Under the pieces are notes generated by a model, which did not search any database, was not told the origin of the DNA, and saw nothing but the letters and a program-made list of their open reading frames with translations. From Rostratula benghalensis (Eukaryota > Chordata > Aves > Charadriiformes > Rostratulidae), in contig VXAI01000039.1 in NCBI GenBank assembly GCA_013399305.1, positions 4,330,372 to 4,394,371 on the forward strand: a DNA stretch of 64,000 nt, in the 5' to 3' direction. Within the stretch, counting starts at the first letter, position 1; each line of letters opens with the position of its first letter. The translations under genes were made by a program, and so were the position numbers. Below are positions 36,801 to 50,165 of the stretch, piece by piece.

Positions 36801-39016
36801 TAGGACAAGCTGGCTACTTGTGCTGTAGTGGAAATATTATGACAGATTAGCAAGTATTAGAAAAATTTGTCCTGGCCATGCTTGGTGTTATTTGCCTCAG
36901 TTCAGACGTTTTGCTTGCTGCAGTTGTTATTTGTTGTGATTTAAGATAAATCTGAAAATGCACAATGAGACTGAAGTTGCCACGTCAATCCCTTATTAGA
37001 TGACTCGTGCAAAAAATTGCAGCTGGCTTGTACCTGGGCAGTTGAGTTGTGTTTAGGTTTTAGGTTTAAACTGCTACTGTGTGTTTCAGTTTCCTTTAAC
37101 TGAGGAGTCTTTTCTAGTGTTATATTAAGCTTCCACTCTCTCTCCTGAGGGATGCTCTTAAGTTAATGTCTGGTACGGGACCAGCATCCATCTACTGGAT
37201 ATGATTCCTGGGAACAGCTGAATCTTCCAGAAGAGGAGCACCATTACATCTCCTGGTTTCTGTGTAAGGTCATTGGCTTTCTGAAACAAACCAAAAAACT
37301 GAACTCCTGACCATAGCAATTGCGATGAAAATCTGTGTACTTGGATGCAGTTCTCTACTCTATATTCTATAACTATCGGATGTGCAAATTTAATTGCTGA
37401 CTGCTAGGGCATTAATTAAAATTCTAGTCTGTGCAGGCTCAAGTATGACCTTTATTAAATGCTTTCTAAGCAGCTATCCTGTTGGATTTGCCTTGTCAAC
37501 AGAAAAAAAACCCAAAAAAAACTTCAGAAAACTACCCCTTGCAGCTCTTTTCTGTGAAAAATCCCTTGTGGTAAATTGTCAGGATTTATTTAAATATGTA
37601 TTTATTCCAAAATATTTTCTTATGATGTTCACTTGGAATATATTGAATAAATATTCCATTCATTTCTGAGATTTTCTTGGTCTTGTAGTTTCAAGATTGA
37701 AGTAATGCTGGTACTTCTTTCATGTTAAAATGCTGGATTAACAGATATCTGTTTATAGAGCTATTTATACAAAACAGTCTGGCAGCAACTGAGTTTAATA
37801 AGAGAAAGTTCTACAGCTAATATAATTTATCATGGCTTTGTTTATATCAGCATATCTTTATGTCAGTGTACAAACTGACCCAGAGTATTTCTAAAATTTT
37901 TTTTTGAGGAGTGGGGTGGGTGTTTTGATTTTCTTTTTGTATATAAATAACTGAAAGAAAAAAAATCAAAAGTAGGAGCAAAGTGGAAAAATTCCATTTC
38001 TTGGAAAAAAACTATACTTTCAGGTTTTTGTTTGTGTCTGTTTAATAACTTCTAAGAATCTATTCAAGCTTCCTCTAGAACATTTTATCTGGTAATACTT
38101 TACAATACAACGTAATCCTTAAAAATATAGATAAACTGGGAGTTTCCTAGTAAGAATTTTGTGCAGTGTTGGGAACCAGAGAACTCACTGTCAGCTGTTT
38201 ATTTCCCTTACCTGTTTCATCTTTTTCCCAGGTTTCCTAAGATTCACTGCCCTCCTTCCACACCTCTATTCCTTCATATTCTTCTTAAAAACTGCTATCT
38301 GGAAAATTTAAATGCATTAATTCCTATCTCTTCACATGTAAACGCTGAAAATTGGCATTTTTTTATCCGGTTATACATTTTTATATTTAAACTATATCAT
38401 AATTTTCTTTTCCAACTAATATTCAAGGTTGATTAAATGCCAGTTCAACAGTCTGACTTGATCCTTGAGCTTTCTTGTATCTGGCATGAAAATAAAATGA
38501 CAGCAAAGATGGTGCATGATAGCATTTAGTGTCTTTTTTAAAATTTTGACCTTGCTTTCAAATAGAAGACTGAAGTTTAATGATGTATTCCATAATTGCT
38601 GAATGACTAATGGATTTCACTTTGCTTTACCTATATATAATGCTGATAGATAGTGACTATAGAGCGTTGCATTTTAGCTGATACAGCTGAAGTGATGGTT
38701 CTAGCATTTTTCGTGCTTATCACAAAAAGCTCTTCAAAAAATTAAAGTATATTTTCTCATTAAAGCAAACACTGAACAAGTCCCTTGTTGCACCAAGGGG
38801 CCTGTTTGAAATAAGACTCAAAGGAAATGGGGTCTGCGTTAGTCCTGCCACTCTCTGAGTCATTCAGGCGGTCTCACACCACCCTGTGTTTTCAGATTGT
38901 GTAAGTAGCTCCTAACGATCTTACGTTTTGCTATTTATGGAGGAGCTGATACACCACCATTGAAATAAATCACACTTAGAAATACATAAGTTATTTCCTG
39001 TGACCTACCATTTTTC
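33866..39016. other. intergenic AT-rich sequence downstream of TMEM144
   Basis: No gene or RNA recognised. Open frames are short and without familiar motifs. It contains a 13-bp inverted repeat with an internal tandem (34985-35036) and short homopolymer tracts. Confidence 0.7.
34985..35036. repeat. inverted repeat with tandem AT-rich loop
   Basis: Perfect 13-base arms TCTACTATTTATC (34985-34997) and its reverse complement (35024-35036) flank a 26-base loop made of repeated ATTAGATAAA units. No function is evident. Confidence 0.8.
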
Positions 39017-39475
39017 ATGGAATCACGGAATTGTCAGAGTTGGAAGGGACCTCTATAGATAATCTAGTCCAACTCCCTTGCTAAAGTAGGATTGCCTAGA
39101 GCACGTTACTCAGGACTGCATCCAGGTGGGTCTTGAGAAGAGAAAGGGACTGTCTTCTCCAGAGAAGGGGACTCCACAACCTCCCTGGGCAGCCTGTTCC
39201 ATGGCTCTGTCGCCCTCAACAGAAAAAAGTTTTTTCTCATCTTTGAATGGAACTTCCTATGTTCCAGCTTGTGCTCATTGCCCCTCATCCTGTCACTGGG
39301 AACCACTGAGTCTGTCTCCATAAGGTACTTTATAAGCATTAAAAAGGTCTCCCTTCAGCCTTCTCTTCTCCAGGCTGAGTCCCAGCTCTCTCAGCTTTTC
39401 CTCATAAGGGAGATGCTCCAGCCCTTCAGTCATCTTTGTTAGCTTTGTTTCATGCTCTTGATCTTTTAAAGACAT
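39017..39475 (-). mobile_element. CR1 LINE fragment, reverse orientation
   Basis: Starts with GGAATCACGGAATTGTCAG and GTTGGAAGGGACCTCTA, the reverse complement of a CR1 tail. It continues through GGGCAGCCTGTTCCA and CTTCTCTTCTCCAGGCTGAG, which encode the end of the reverse-transcriptase protein on the minus strand. The minus open frames at 39339-39106 and 39502-39293 are broken parts of that protein. Confidence 0.93.
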
Positions 39476-42400
39476 CTCTTGTAGAACTGGGAGACAAACC
39501 ACACAGTTCCCAGTGCCTTCAGCTCATAAGTTAATAAAATGGGAGAACTGGTGGCAGTAATGTTTCTGTGCCCTTTGGTTTGCTGCAATGAGCGAAATAA
39601 CTGTGTCCCAATGCTCTAGGCTACTCTCCCTGAGCCCAGAAGCAAGCCTCAGGGGATGTTTTTTATTGTTACCAGTCATGAAACAGAGAAAAAATTAGAG
39701 CCTCTAAATAATGAGTCATTTTTCCTCTTTACTGGTCATGGATGGAGCGAGAGGGAGAAGAGAGGAGGTGCAGAATGAAAGCTGCTTCCCACCTGTATTT
39801 ATACATCTGAGCTTTTATCTTAGCCAAGGAAGAGCCCCAGGAAAGCAAAGGTCACAGGCTCTTCACAGATCCAGCTTAGGAGAAGGGCCGAGCTGGTACT
39901 TCACTAGGCAGTCATGCTGCACAGCAAGCAGTGCCCTTACTCTGCAGTTAATTTTCCAATTGATTTTGTGTGCAATTGAGAGGTTGGAACTTGTTGTATA
40001 AAACTGTATCACAGCTTGTGATCCTTGAAGCTCACTGCTCATCAAGTTCAAAGGAAATACTTTAGACTGTTGCCTTGTCAGTTCTCCAGATGTACTTACA
40101 GGGAGCGTGTATAACCTCATCTTCAACTTCTGCCTCAGCTGTTTGTGTCTAGAATTTTCAGTGAAGTAGTTGAAACTTAGTTCGTAAATCCCTTCAAGAG
40201 CTGCTATTTCTAGCTAACTAAAGCTGCATGTGATTAAAAAATGGGCTCATTTGAGTATTTTTAGAAAATGGCAACATGCATTGTATTTTCCTGGCTTTCA
40301 AGAGGCTATTCACCACAAAACTTTCTCCTTGCATTCTTTGCAGACATTTAAGTAAAACACTTCCCTTTTTTTTTTCTCCTTCACTGATTCCACTTACTAT
40401 AGTTCAGTGCCTGATATATTCTTTTTATCCATTTCCTGAAGCAACAGTGAATTTCACAAAACGGAGGATAAGCTGGACTATGTACATGTATTCATGCACT
40501 TACAATTTTATGTTTGTGGTGATATCAGGCCTTAGCAGATCACACCTTTTGCTTTAGATTATTTTTATTTGGCAATTGCCAGTCTTGCCACTTCCCGTGC
40601 ATCTCCTTTGTTCAAGGGAAGAATGGTGCCATCAACATGGACTGATCCAGTTGATAGACTTCTGCTGTTCAATCAGGATTTCACTCAACATTTCATGTTA
40701 TGTAGGTCACATCAATTTAAGATGCTGCCTCTACCCAACTGTTTGCTACTAGCAGACACCTCACAGCACAGCCAGTGGATAAGATAGTGAGTTTTGTGTA
40801 TTTATGGACAAAAAATCAGTTACATCAACTTACCTCACTGTGACAAGATCACTTGAGGAAATTCTGGGAGCAGTGAATGGCACCTCAGCCTAGCATATTA
40901 AGAGCATGTCCTTGCTATTTTTTATCTGATTGTAGTGACAGAACTACTGTTTCCTGAAGCTGCTTTTTTTTTTTTTTTTTTTTTTGGTGAGAAGATTTAG
41001 CTTTAATTTTTACCTGAAGATAAACACTTTGCAAATATCTGTACGTTTACTTTGCCCTTTTTTATTTATTTGCTACTTGTCCTATTTAGCATAATTTCCT
41101 TATCTTTATAGATAAAATCTTGAGTTTACTGGAAATTCAAAATCTTGGCTGCTCTAAACACAGTTTTGCATATAATTTGTCCTTTATCAGCTATGCCTCA
41201 GACATTACATATTAAATATTATCTACTGTTCATGGTTAGGGCTGTTTAAGAACATGATGTATAAGTCTCTTTCAGTTTTAAGTCTTTATAAACTGTCAGT
41301 TTGATAACTGGAACTGAAAACACAAGAAAATATCTGTTCACAGGGCTCCATGAAACATTCTTTAACCAGTATTTGGAGACCTCTATGTTTTTTTCGTGAA
41401 GGAGAACCAAAAAAATATTTGCTGGTTGGACTCCAACAAATGGATTTCTGTGTAGCTAGGAAAAAAATGAAATTTAAAAGGAAGAAAGCACAGCATGTCA
41501 CTTTTTATATTATGTCTTCGTTGCTAGAAGCATTAGCTTTTACATTAATGACAACTTGCTTATGGAAAATCATTCAGAATATTGAGTTTTAGAGCTGCCA
41601 TCAAAGCATTGCAAAGAATGTCACAGACCCAAGCAACTGACTTGTGTATATCTGCAAAATACAGCAACCCTAACGGTGTATCAATAGGTGTGTGCAGAGA
41701 TATATAGAGATACACTCAAAATTAGATGCTTATAACTAAGAAAGATCTGGGAATTGTTGGAAGTTGCTGTCTGAAAATGTCCACTCAGTGATTAGCAGCA
41801 GTTTTAAAAATGCTGGTGTGTTTGAAATTATTAAGCAGTAAATGGAGAAATATCACTATGCTGGTGTACAATTTCAGTTCACTGACCTCCAAAATACACA
41901 TGTAATGGATTTTTAGAAGGCTAAGAAATGGCATAATCCTCCCTTGTACAAAACAACTCCTTATTTAACTAAATAGGACTACTCAGCCTGAATTATAGAA
42001 ACAAATTGTGAAAATAACATGCCCATACATTACTCAATAATGTAAAGCACATGAATAAGGAATGATTAATCACTATGGGTTATAATGCAAGACCCATTCA
42101 ACACACAACAAGGTTATTAGAGATGAGGTTTGAAAAATGAAAGTGACTTTTTCAAAGAAAGCATAACCTGCATTTTGAATATTAGAAGATGTAGTATACA
42201 TTTATACATGTTATAAATAGGTTCTGATGCAGTTAATGAAAGATAAGGCCGTTTATAACTGTCAGTCACTACATCTGATCTGAATAGAACCTCTGGCTCA
42301 TAAGGCACCTGATTTCAAGAAGGATGTATTTGCTGACAGAAACTTATTAGTCCCAGCCATAATCACTCAAAGACTGATATTTGCAGACTTCAGCTGTTCC

Positions 42401-45400
42401 ACTAGATATATATATACATAGAGAGAGCAATTGATATTAATTTCATTCAGATGGTCATAATAAATTTCATGGCTAGATTAAGTGTATAAACATTTTTCAG
42501 TGTAATTTTTTAACAACTCACATTATTGGAATGTTCTCAAGCAGTGTAAATGTCAAAGGTAGTACTAACAAGCAACGCTTAAACTGGAACTTAAACTTTA
42601 TTATTTAAAAATCTGTTTACATTGGTCAAGAACATTAAGTTAAAAGTCATAATTTTACAAAAATCTCTAACATATTAATTCTAACACAGAACCTCACATA
42701 ACCAGAGGCTGTTTCTAACAGGTGTATATTTCAAAGTATACCGTGTGTATTAAAACACTATTGTTTACAATTATTAAATTAATTATGCACTATTATGTTT
42801 ACATTGGATCTGCTGTGGCTGCTGTTCCTGCTTCTTACTGCACAGCAAAGAAATTTCTCCATGGAATTCACATACAATCTCCTAGTACTGGTGGGGAGCA
42901 CTTTTGAGCAGGGGTAATTGCATTTTTTTTCTGCAACTTCTGTCAAAATTTCAGGCTGTGGTTTGTGTTAACTGTGATGTTAAACACAAGGAAGAGTATA
43001 AATCAAAAGGCAAAACTCCAGAAGGCAATAAAATAGAAAATGTTAAAGAGAGATGACTGAGAAAAGAGGAAGGAATAAGCTAGTAGAAATAATGTGATGA
43101 TAAATACAAGCAGAGCATTTATGTAGGACTTCCAGTAGAAGGACAGTGAGGTTTTAATTAAGATATGGGAGACAGGCGGGAATTCAACAAGTACAGATAA
43201 AAGATCAAACCAAGGGGAAGATTATCATCTTTTCAGTGCACTGCAGTAATAAAATTTAAAAGCAATGAAGTTATAATAAGAGTTTCTGATTGCCTGAGCT
43301 GAGGGAACTTTCAGCAAATCAGTTTCAGTGTGGCATATTGAACTGATTAAGTTTCTAATTCAGGGACTCTGTCATGTTTTAGCATAAGATAGCAACTCAA
43401 AATCTATCTCTTCTAGCTTTACACAATGAAGTACAGTTTAATGAAATGAGCAGACTCCTGCTCTCTGAGAACAGTTGGAGTGTATTTCTCCCCAACCACT
43501 GGGCTATGTCACTAGCATAGCTACGTATACACCATCAACTACCTATTTTTTGTAGCTACTGAAGTAATAATTCCCTTATTTCTCCTTGTATTTGTTCTCA
43601 GATAACAGGGCTCTGAACAAATTTCCATTGTGCTTTAGAGTCTTCATTTAGAAATCTTGTAGGCACTAAGGCTGGCTAACAACATATGGACCTATTAGAG
43701 AAAGGACATAACAGAAAAGAAAAAGGGTGGTTTATTCCTTTTATGACTACTTGAATTACTATTAGAAGTAAATTTAATTCATTTAGAAAATACATTCTTG
43801 CATGCAACTGAAAATATTAATTCATAGTTTAGTAATATTTCTGTCACTTTAATAAGGCTATTATAATTAATTGCTCTGCTCACTTTACCAGGAAAAGAAT
43901 CTTTCCATTTCAATTAAGTATAGTACTTAATAAATAGTACTGAACTAATCCACATACTATCAGTTTACTGATAAGGCAGTATCTCATGTAGGTCTCTTCA
44001 TGTTATCAGAAAAAAGTAGTTATAGGGAGAGAATAGTTCTGCTCCACTGCGATCATCTAATCTGCTGCTTTTTTAAAAAACTAGAGATTGCTGTGCATGA
44101 GGAATGTTAAAGAACTGGCCCATTTGCCAACCTGCCTTATCTTTTAATTCAAGTCCTCTACTACTTTTATATAAATGTTTCATTTCTGTATCCTGCTGAA
44201 GCTGTTTGTCAGATTTTTAAATATGTAAGTCCAGGCCCAGAGTCAGTTGCTGGAAACAGCATGTGTCCGTATACCATATTGATGCCAGTGTAAACGGATT
44301 ATCTTGTTTTCCAGAACTCTGTCTTCCACTTTAAAATAAGATTTAAAAGCCTGTCCTTCAGCTGGAAAAGTTTCTCAGGAGGCAGCCTGATCTGAATGAG
44401 CCGTGTGACAGGCACTCCAGTGGATGAAATTGCAGCCTCTCAATGCTGTGGTCCCAGAGACATTAATAAGGGAGGCTGGGATGTGCCAGTCTTGATGGCA
44501 GAGGGATTCAGGTGGACAAAATGGATATGGCTAACCAGTTCCTGCATGCGGTGTGGGAAGAGGAAGAATAAATCTCCTAAGAAAGGATGCTCTCAAAGCA
44601 ACTTGAGTGACAAGAAGCAAGAACTAGGTAATTTTAAATAGTAATGGTGTGTGCTTTGGTCAGGAAATTATAAAATATCTCTTTTGATGGCAGGGATGCT
44701 TTAGACTCTGCAGTGACATACTCTTATTCTGCCCACACTGCTGTCTGTAAGCCTGGGCAGGCGCAGCACAGAAGGGGTAGGTAATCTGCCTCTTTCTGTA
44801 ACCATACCCTTATCCTCACTTCTGTACAAATCACTGTTGTAATGAAAAACTGAGGTACTTGTAGTATCACTGAGAGTTTCTGAGACAAATCTTAAAAAGC
44901 TTTTTTTTTTAATCACATTGGTTTATTCTGACGCCTGCTCCTGTATTTCCCTCTCAAATATGGGTAGAGAAAAAAGTAAAACTGATTGCATGACAGTGTA
45001 ACCATCATTGTTTTACACAACATACAGGAACCTGTAGAACTCAATAAGGAGGTTATTATGGTAGAAGCTGTACCTTAAAAAAAATTACAATGTTTTTTTA
45101 ATCAGGTTTAGAGAGATGTCAAAAGCTTCTGAGTGGTCTGGTATATATTTACATAACATAAGCTTGTAGAAGCATCTTAGTGTTATCTCCATACTTTTTA
45201 TGATACCCCTATTGCTTGCAGCATTCTTTAACCTCTTGCATGCTCTACTATGCTAATCCTGCTGCTCCCTTCTCATTCTGCTTTCCTTCAAAATAATTCA
45301 GCAGTAAAGATCGTAAGCAAAGGAAAGATATTCCTCAGGCTGTGTGCAGATGAGCTACCCTTTTCCCTTCCAAGGAAAGTGTGCCTTCCCGTGCTTTAGT

Positions 45401-48249
45401 CAGGTAAAATCTCAGTGGAATTGGGTTAAGAAACAAACAATAATTAGTAGCTCCAGTATATTCAAAGATAAAACTCAAGGTTAAACTCTCTCCAAAACAA
45501 TTACTGAGTAACACCGGCTACAAAAACCAGTGTGGCCATAACCTAAATATTTATTGTAGCCACAGGTCTGATTTCAGTCTCTGTTATTTTGGGATACTAC
45601 TAAGAAGTCTGACTATAATAAAAAGACAGTACAGTTTGTTGAAATTGCAGTTCTCATGAGCTGTTAATGCTACAGTTTGCAATTAGGCTTACTTACAATT
45701 AGGCGTCTGTCCCCTTTATTTTTTCTATACTTCCACATGATGTGAGAGGGAGTAAATAAAAGTATCTGCTGCAAAAAATGTTATTCTGTATTTTAGAGTA
45801 AAGCTTTTCCTGTTAATTCCAAATAACGAAGGTTCAGATAAATTATGCCAGCACATCTTAAACCTGTTCAAAGAGTAGCCAAATGGCTTAATATGAATGA
45901 CTCAGAAAAGAAACATGTATTTTTACATCTTTTACATATTTATGTTTCCTGTTTGTATTTATCTTCCTTTTGAAACATATGGAGTAAGACCTAAGGAAAC
46001 AATACAGATTTGTATATATTTTTGTTCAGAAACAAAAATATAGGTAAAGAAGATTAACCTATTCTGCTACATTAAAGGTCACTGCAGTGAAGAACTGCAT
46101 AACAGCATTACAAGTTCAGGACTGCAAATTATCATGAGCCCTGATTTATAATGGTGCAATGTTCTCAATAAGAGAAGTAAAATCAAAGGCATATTATGGC
46201 AAACAAGCATTCCAGCTTTACATTCTGGTTTGCCATATCACACTGAGAAGGAAAAATTAATCTGACTTTCCCAGTAAGGTAGAAAACCAACTTCCTTAGC
46301 TTGGACTGTGCAACATTGGAAAGAGGAAAACTTCAGACACTGTCCCAAAGCAACATGAAAAAATGTGTTTTCAAAATACTTTGGCAGAAGTAGATGAGTT
46401 TATTCTGAAAGACTTTCTCCTCTTTAACAGTGTGACCAAAAAGCAAGTCAAACAAATAAAGAAAGGAGTATTGTTCACAGATAGTTTTTTCTTTTCAATC
46501 AGAGAGTGAATCCAGGTATCCCTTTCTTGGAATGGGCTTGTGACATCTGCAAAATATTAGAAAAGAAATATAAACATGGAATAAAACTTCGGTCTGAACA
46601 TAGTTATAACAGTTGGTTGGGAGTTTTGCAAGAGGTATATAAGACAGTTGCCATACTAGAATGCATGGACAGATAGGAAGGATCTCCTGTAGGAAATCCC
46701 CACGGAGGCATTACAAGGAACCTAATTCCCAGCTAAAGGAGGACCCAGCCCTTGGGAAGGGGGAATAGAGTGAAGACAGTAAAGACTCTTCTGCTAAAAG
46801 TAGATGTTTTTAGTGTTTCAGTGTGAAAGAGGATTACAGTTTCCCATCCCTTCAGACCTGATGAAGCTGGAGGGCTGGATCACTCGCTCATTCCTAACCT
46901 CAATAAGTGTTTCATAATTTGACTTCTCTTGCATCTTTTTTTTAACATGACAGAAGTCTGGTGCTGATGTGGTGATTTCCATTTACAAATTATGAGTTCT
47001 GTATTTGCTGAAGATAGTGGATATTTTTTTTAATATTACTAAACTTTGAAAATAGGCATGTAATTTTGAAAGGTCAAAAGGGAGTTAAATTAGTCTTTAT
47101 ACATTGAGTAGAAGTTTAGTATCTTAATTCCCAAAGATTCCTTAAAATCATATCCTAAGTAAACAACCCAGAGACTATATTGATCTGATTCCTACTTGCT
47201 TTAACATAAAAATAGAGTTGAAGAATAACAAGTTAAAGAATATCTGGCTGTGATTAGATCAATGTCAGAAATAGCCTTTTAGAATAACTGATGTAGAACT
47301 GATTATTGAAATTTGAAAGAGAAATATAAAGTAAGTGAACTGCACATAACGTGCAGATCTTGGTTATCCATTTTAATGAACAAAGTTATACAAACTGAAA
47401 TTTCTTCTATATAAGCTACCAGCACTACAAATAGCATCATATGCAATAATAAAATAACGTTTATAACTGCTTTCATGTCTTATCAGATACTTGTTGAAGG
47501 CATTCTAAGCCTTACTTTTATTCCTGATCTTATTGCTACATTAGTATAAAATAGGCATTGTGCCTTACTGCATTAGTTATTTATAAAAATTAGTTGTACT
47601 GATGTTAAATTAGTTTAACAAAAGAGAAATAATCTGAGGATGTCATCATTGCTAAAGGATCCGTGATGAAGTAGAATTAAAAGCTGGTGATTTTTGATTT
47701 TGGGGTGGCAGGAGAGGAGGGAGGGAATGTATGAATAAATGCTATACTACCCTTTAAAGAAATTCCCAATTTGAATTATTTATATGTCATTTTCAGACTT
47801 TATTTTTTGTAACAGAATATCTCATTACAGCAAAGAATCAAAATTAAGGAAGAAGTAGGGAGGAAATCCATGTGCAACCAAGGTATTCCTAAACTGCTAA
47901 ACTGGTTAGCCATTACAACAATTAAAGACAGTTGTTTTCATTATATGTCAAAAAAATAAAGTTTATTGAGGTAAGAATTTTTTTATGTTTAACTTACTCC
48001 AAAATACTGCTACAACTTGGAAAGTGTCATGGTGATAGGAGAAACAATGTTACTGTGGCACAGAAGATTCAAATATTATTACACCAAGGCATAACAGAGG
48101 CTGTAGATAAATAGAATGTTACCATATTTTATATATTAAATGTTTTTATTATTTTAGGTATGTAGGATTAGGGCCAATGACTGGAATTCCTGTTTCACAG
48201 ATTCTTTTCCTGAAGGAAATACAGCTCACCATTTATGCTTATGTACAGT
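39476..48249. other. intergenic AT-rich sequence
   Basis: About 8.8 kb without a gene that I can support. It contains a 22-base T run (40964-40985). An 81-codon frame at 44396-44641 ends close to a donor-like site but has no recognisable domain. No RNA gene is recognised. Confidence 0.65.
40964..40985. repeat. poly(T) run
   Basis: 22 consecutive T bases. Confidence 0.95.
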
Positions 48250-50165
48250 CTCTTTCCTGTGTCAGCAGTGACCAACTTTTGTGCCTCAGTCTTCACTGGC
48301 AGGGGCTCAAACCACACTGCCCAAGTCACAGAAGGCAAAAACAGGGGCTCTGAGAAAGAACTGCCCGCAGGAGGAGAACATCAGGTTTGAGACCACCTAA
48401 GGAACCTGAAGGTGCATAAGTCCATGGGACCTGACAAAATCCATACACGGGTCCTAAGGGAGCTGGTGGATGAAGTTGCTAAGCCACTTTCCATCATTTT
48501 TGAGAAATTGTGGCAGTCTGGTGAGGTTCCTGCTGACTAGAAAAAGGGGAACATAACCTTGATATTCAAAATAGGAAAAAAAAAGAACTATAGGCCAGTC
48601 AGTCTCACCTTTGTGCCTGGCAAGGCCATGGAGCAGATCCTCCTGGAATCTCTGCTAAAGCACATGGAAAACAAGGTGACTGGAAACAGCTAACATGGCT
48701 TCACTAAGGGCAAATCATGCCTGACAAATTTAGTGGCCTTTTATGATAATGCCACAGACTTGGTGGACAAGGGCAGAGTAACAGACATCTACTTGGATTT
48801 ATGGAAAGTGTTTGACATTGTCTTGTACAACATCCTGGTCTCAGAACTGGAAAGTCATATCTGATGGATGGACCATTAATTGGATAAGGAACTGGCTGGA
48901 TGGCCACACTCAGAATCACAGACTATCAGGGATTGGAAGGGACCTTGAAAGATCATCTAGTCCAATCCGCCTGCCAGAGCAGGACCTAGATCAGATCACA
49001 CAGGAACACATCCAGGTGGGAATATCTCCAGAGAAGGAGACTCCACCACCTCTCTGGGCAGCCTGTTCCAGTATTCTGTCACCCTCACTGTGAAGAAGCT
49101 TTTCCTCATATTTAAGTGGAACCTCCTATGTTTCATCTTGCAAAGGGTTGTGGTCAACGGCTCCATGTCCAAGTGGTGGCTGGTAATGAGTGGCATTCTT
49201 CAGGGGTTGGTACTGGGACAAGTGCTATTTAACATCTTTGTTGGAGACATGGACAGTGAGATAGAGTGCACCCTCAGCAAGTTTGCCGATGACACCAAGC
49301 TCTGCGGTGCAGATGACACACTGGATGGAAAGGATGTCATCTAGAGGAACCTGGACAGGCTTGAGAGGTGGGTTAGTGCAAATCACATGAAGTTGAACCA
49401 AGCCAAGTGCAGGGTCCTGCACCTGGGACGTGGCAATCCCAACCACAAATACAGGTTGGGTGGAGAATGGCTGGAGAGCAGTCCTAAGGAGAAGGACTTG
49501 GGAGTGATTATGGATGAGAAGCTCAACATGAGCCAGCAGTGCACACTGGCAGCCCAGAAAGCCAACCGCATCCTGGGCTGCATCAAAAGAAGCATGGCCA
49601 GCAGGTCATGGGAGGTGATTCTGCCCTTCTACCCTGGTCTCATGAGACCCCACCTGGAGTACTGTGTCCAACTCTGGAGCCCTCAACCTAGAAAGGACAT
49701 GGAACTGTTGGAACAGGTCCAGCTGAGAGCCATGAAAATGATTAGAGGGCTGAAGCACATCTCCTATGAAGACCAGCTGAGGGAGCTGGGCTTGTTCAGC
49801 CTGGAGAAAAGATGGCTCCAGGAAGACCTTATAGCAGCTTTCAAGTATCTGAAGGGAGCCTACAGGAGAGCTGGAGAGGGACTCTTTGTCAGAAAGTGTA
49901 GGGACAATACAAGGGGTTATGGCTTTATATTGGAAGAGGGGAGATTTAGATTAGATACCAGAAAAAAATTCTTTACAGTGAGGGTGGTGAGGGGGTTGCC
50001 CAGAGAAGTTGTGGATGCCCCATCCCTGGCAGTGTTCAAAGCCAGGCTGGATGGGGCTTTGAGCAACCTGCTCTGGTGGGAGGTGTCCATGTCCATAGCA
50101 GGGAGGTTGGAATTTGATGATCTTTAAGGTCCCTTTCAACTATAACATTCTATGGTTTTATGATT
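48250..50165 (+). mobile_element. CR1 LINE, 3' part with decayed reverse transcriptase, interrupted by another CR1
   Basis: The largest repeat in the window. From about 48250 the DNA matches the CR1 second open frame: the GGGACCTGACAAAATCCATA region, the GGCTTCACTAAGGGCAAATC block, and FADD, the reverse-transcriptase catalytic-type motif, at 49282-49293. The remainder, through a 246-codon open piece at 49387-50127 (RT to C-terminal region), ends in the tail near 50160. Stop codons and frameshifts before 49387 show it is dead. A second, reverse CR1 splits it at 48910-49140. Confidence 0.93.
48910..49140 (-). mobile_element. CR1 3' fragment inserted in reverse inside the larger CR1
   Basis: CAGAATCACAGACTATCAGG begins the reverse complement of a CR1 tail. 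GGGCAGCCTGTTCCAG and CACCCTCACTGTGAAGAAGC follow, and it stops at TTTCATCTTG. The host element resumes at AAAGGGTTGTGGTC with no apparent loss, so this is a later insertion. A shared CA at the edges may be a very short target duplication. Confidence 0.88.

Noticed and set aside
44396..44641. 81-codon frame followed by a donor-like GTAATT
   Set aside because: It is slightly GC-richer than its flanks, but has no acceptor, no family resemblance and no partner exon.
49387..50127. 246-codon open frame
   Set aside because: It is the C-terminal part of a CR1 reverse-transcriptase frame, with CR1 tail sequence directly after it, not a host gene.
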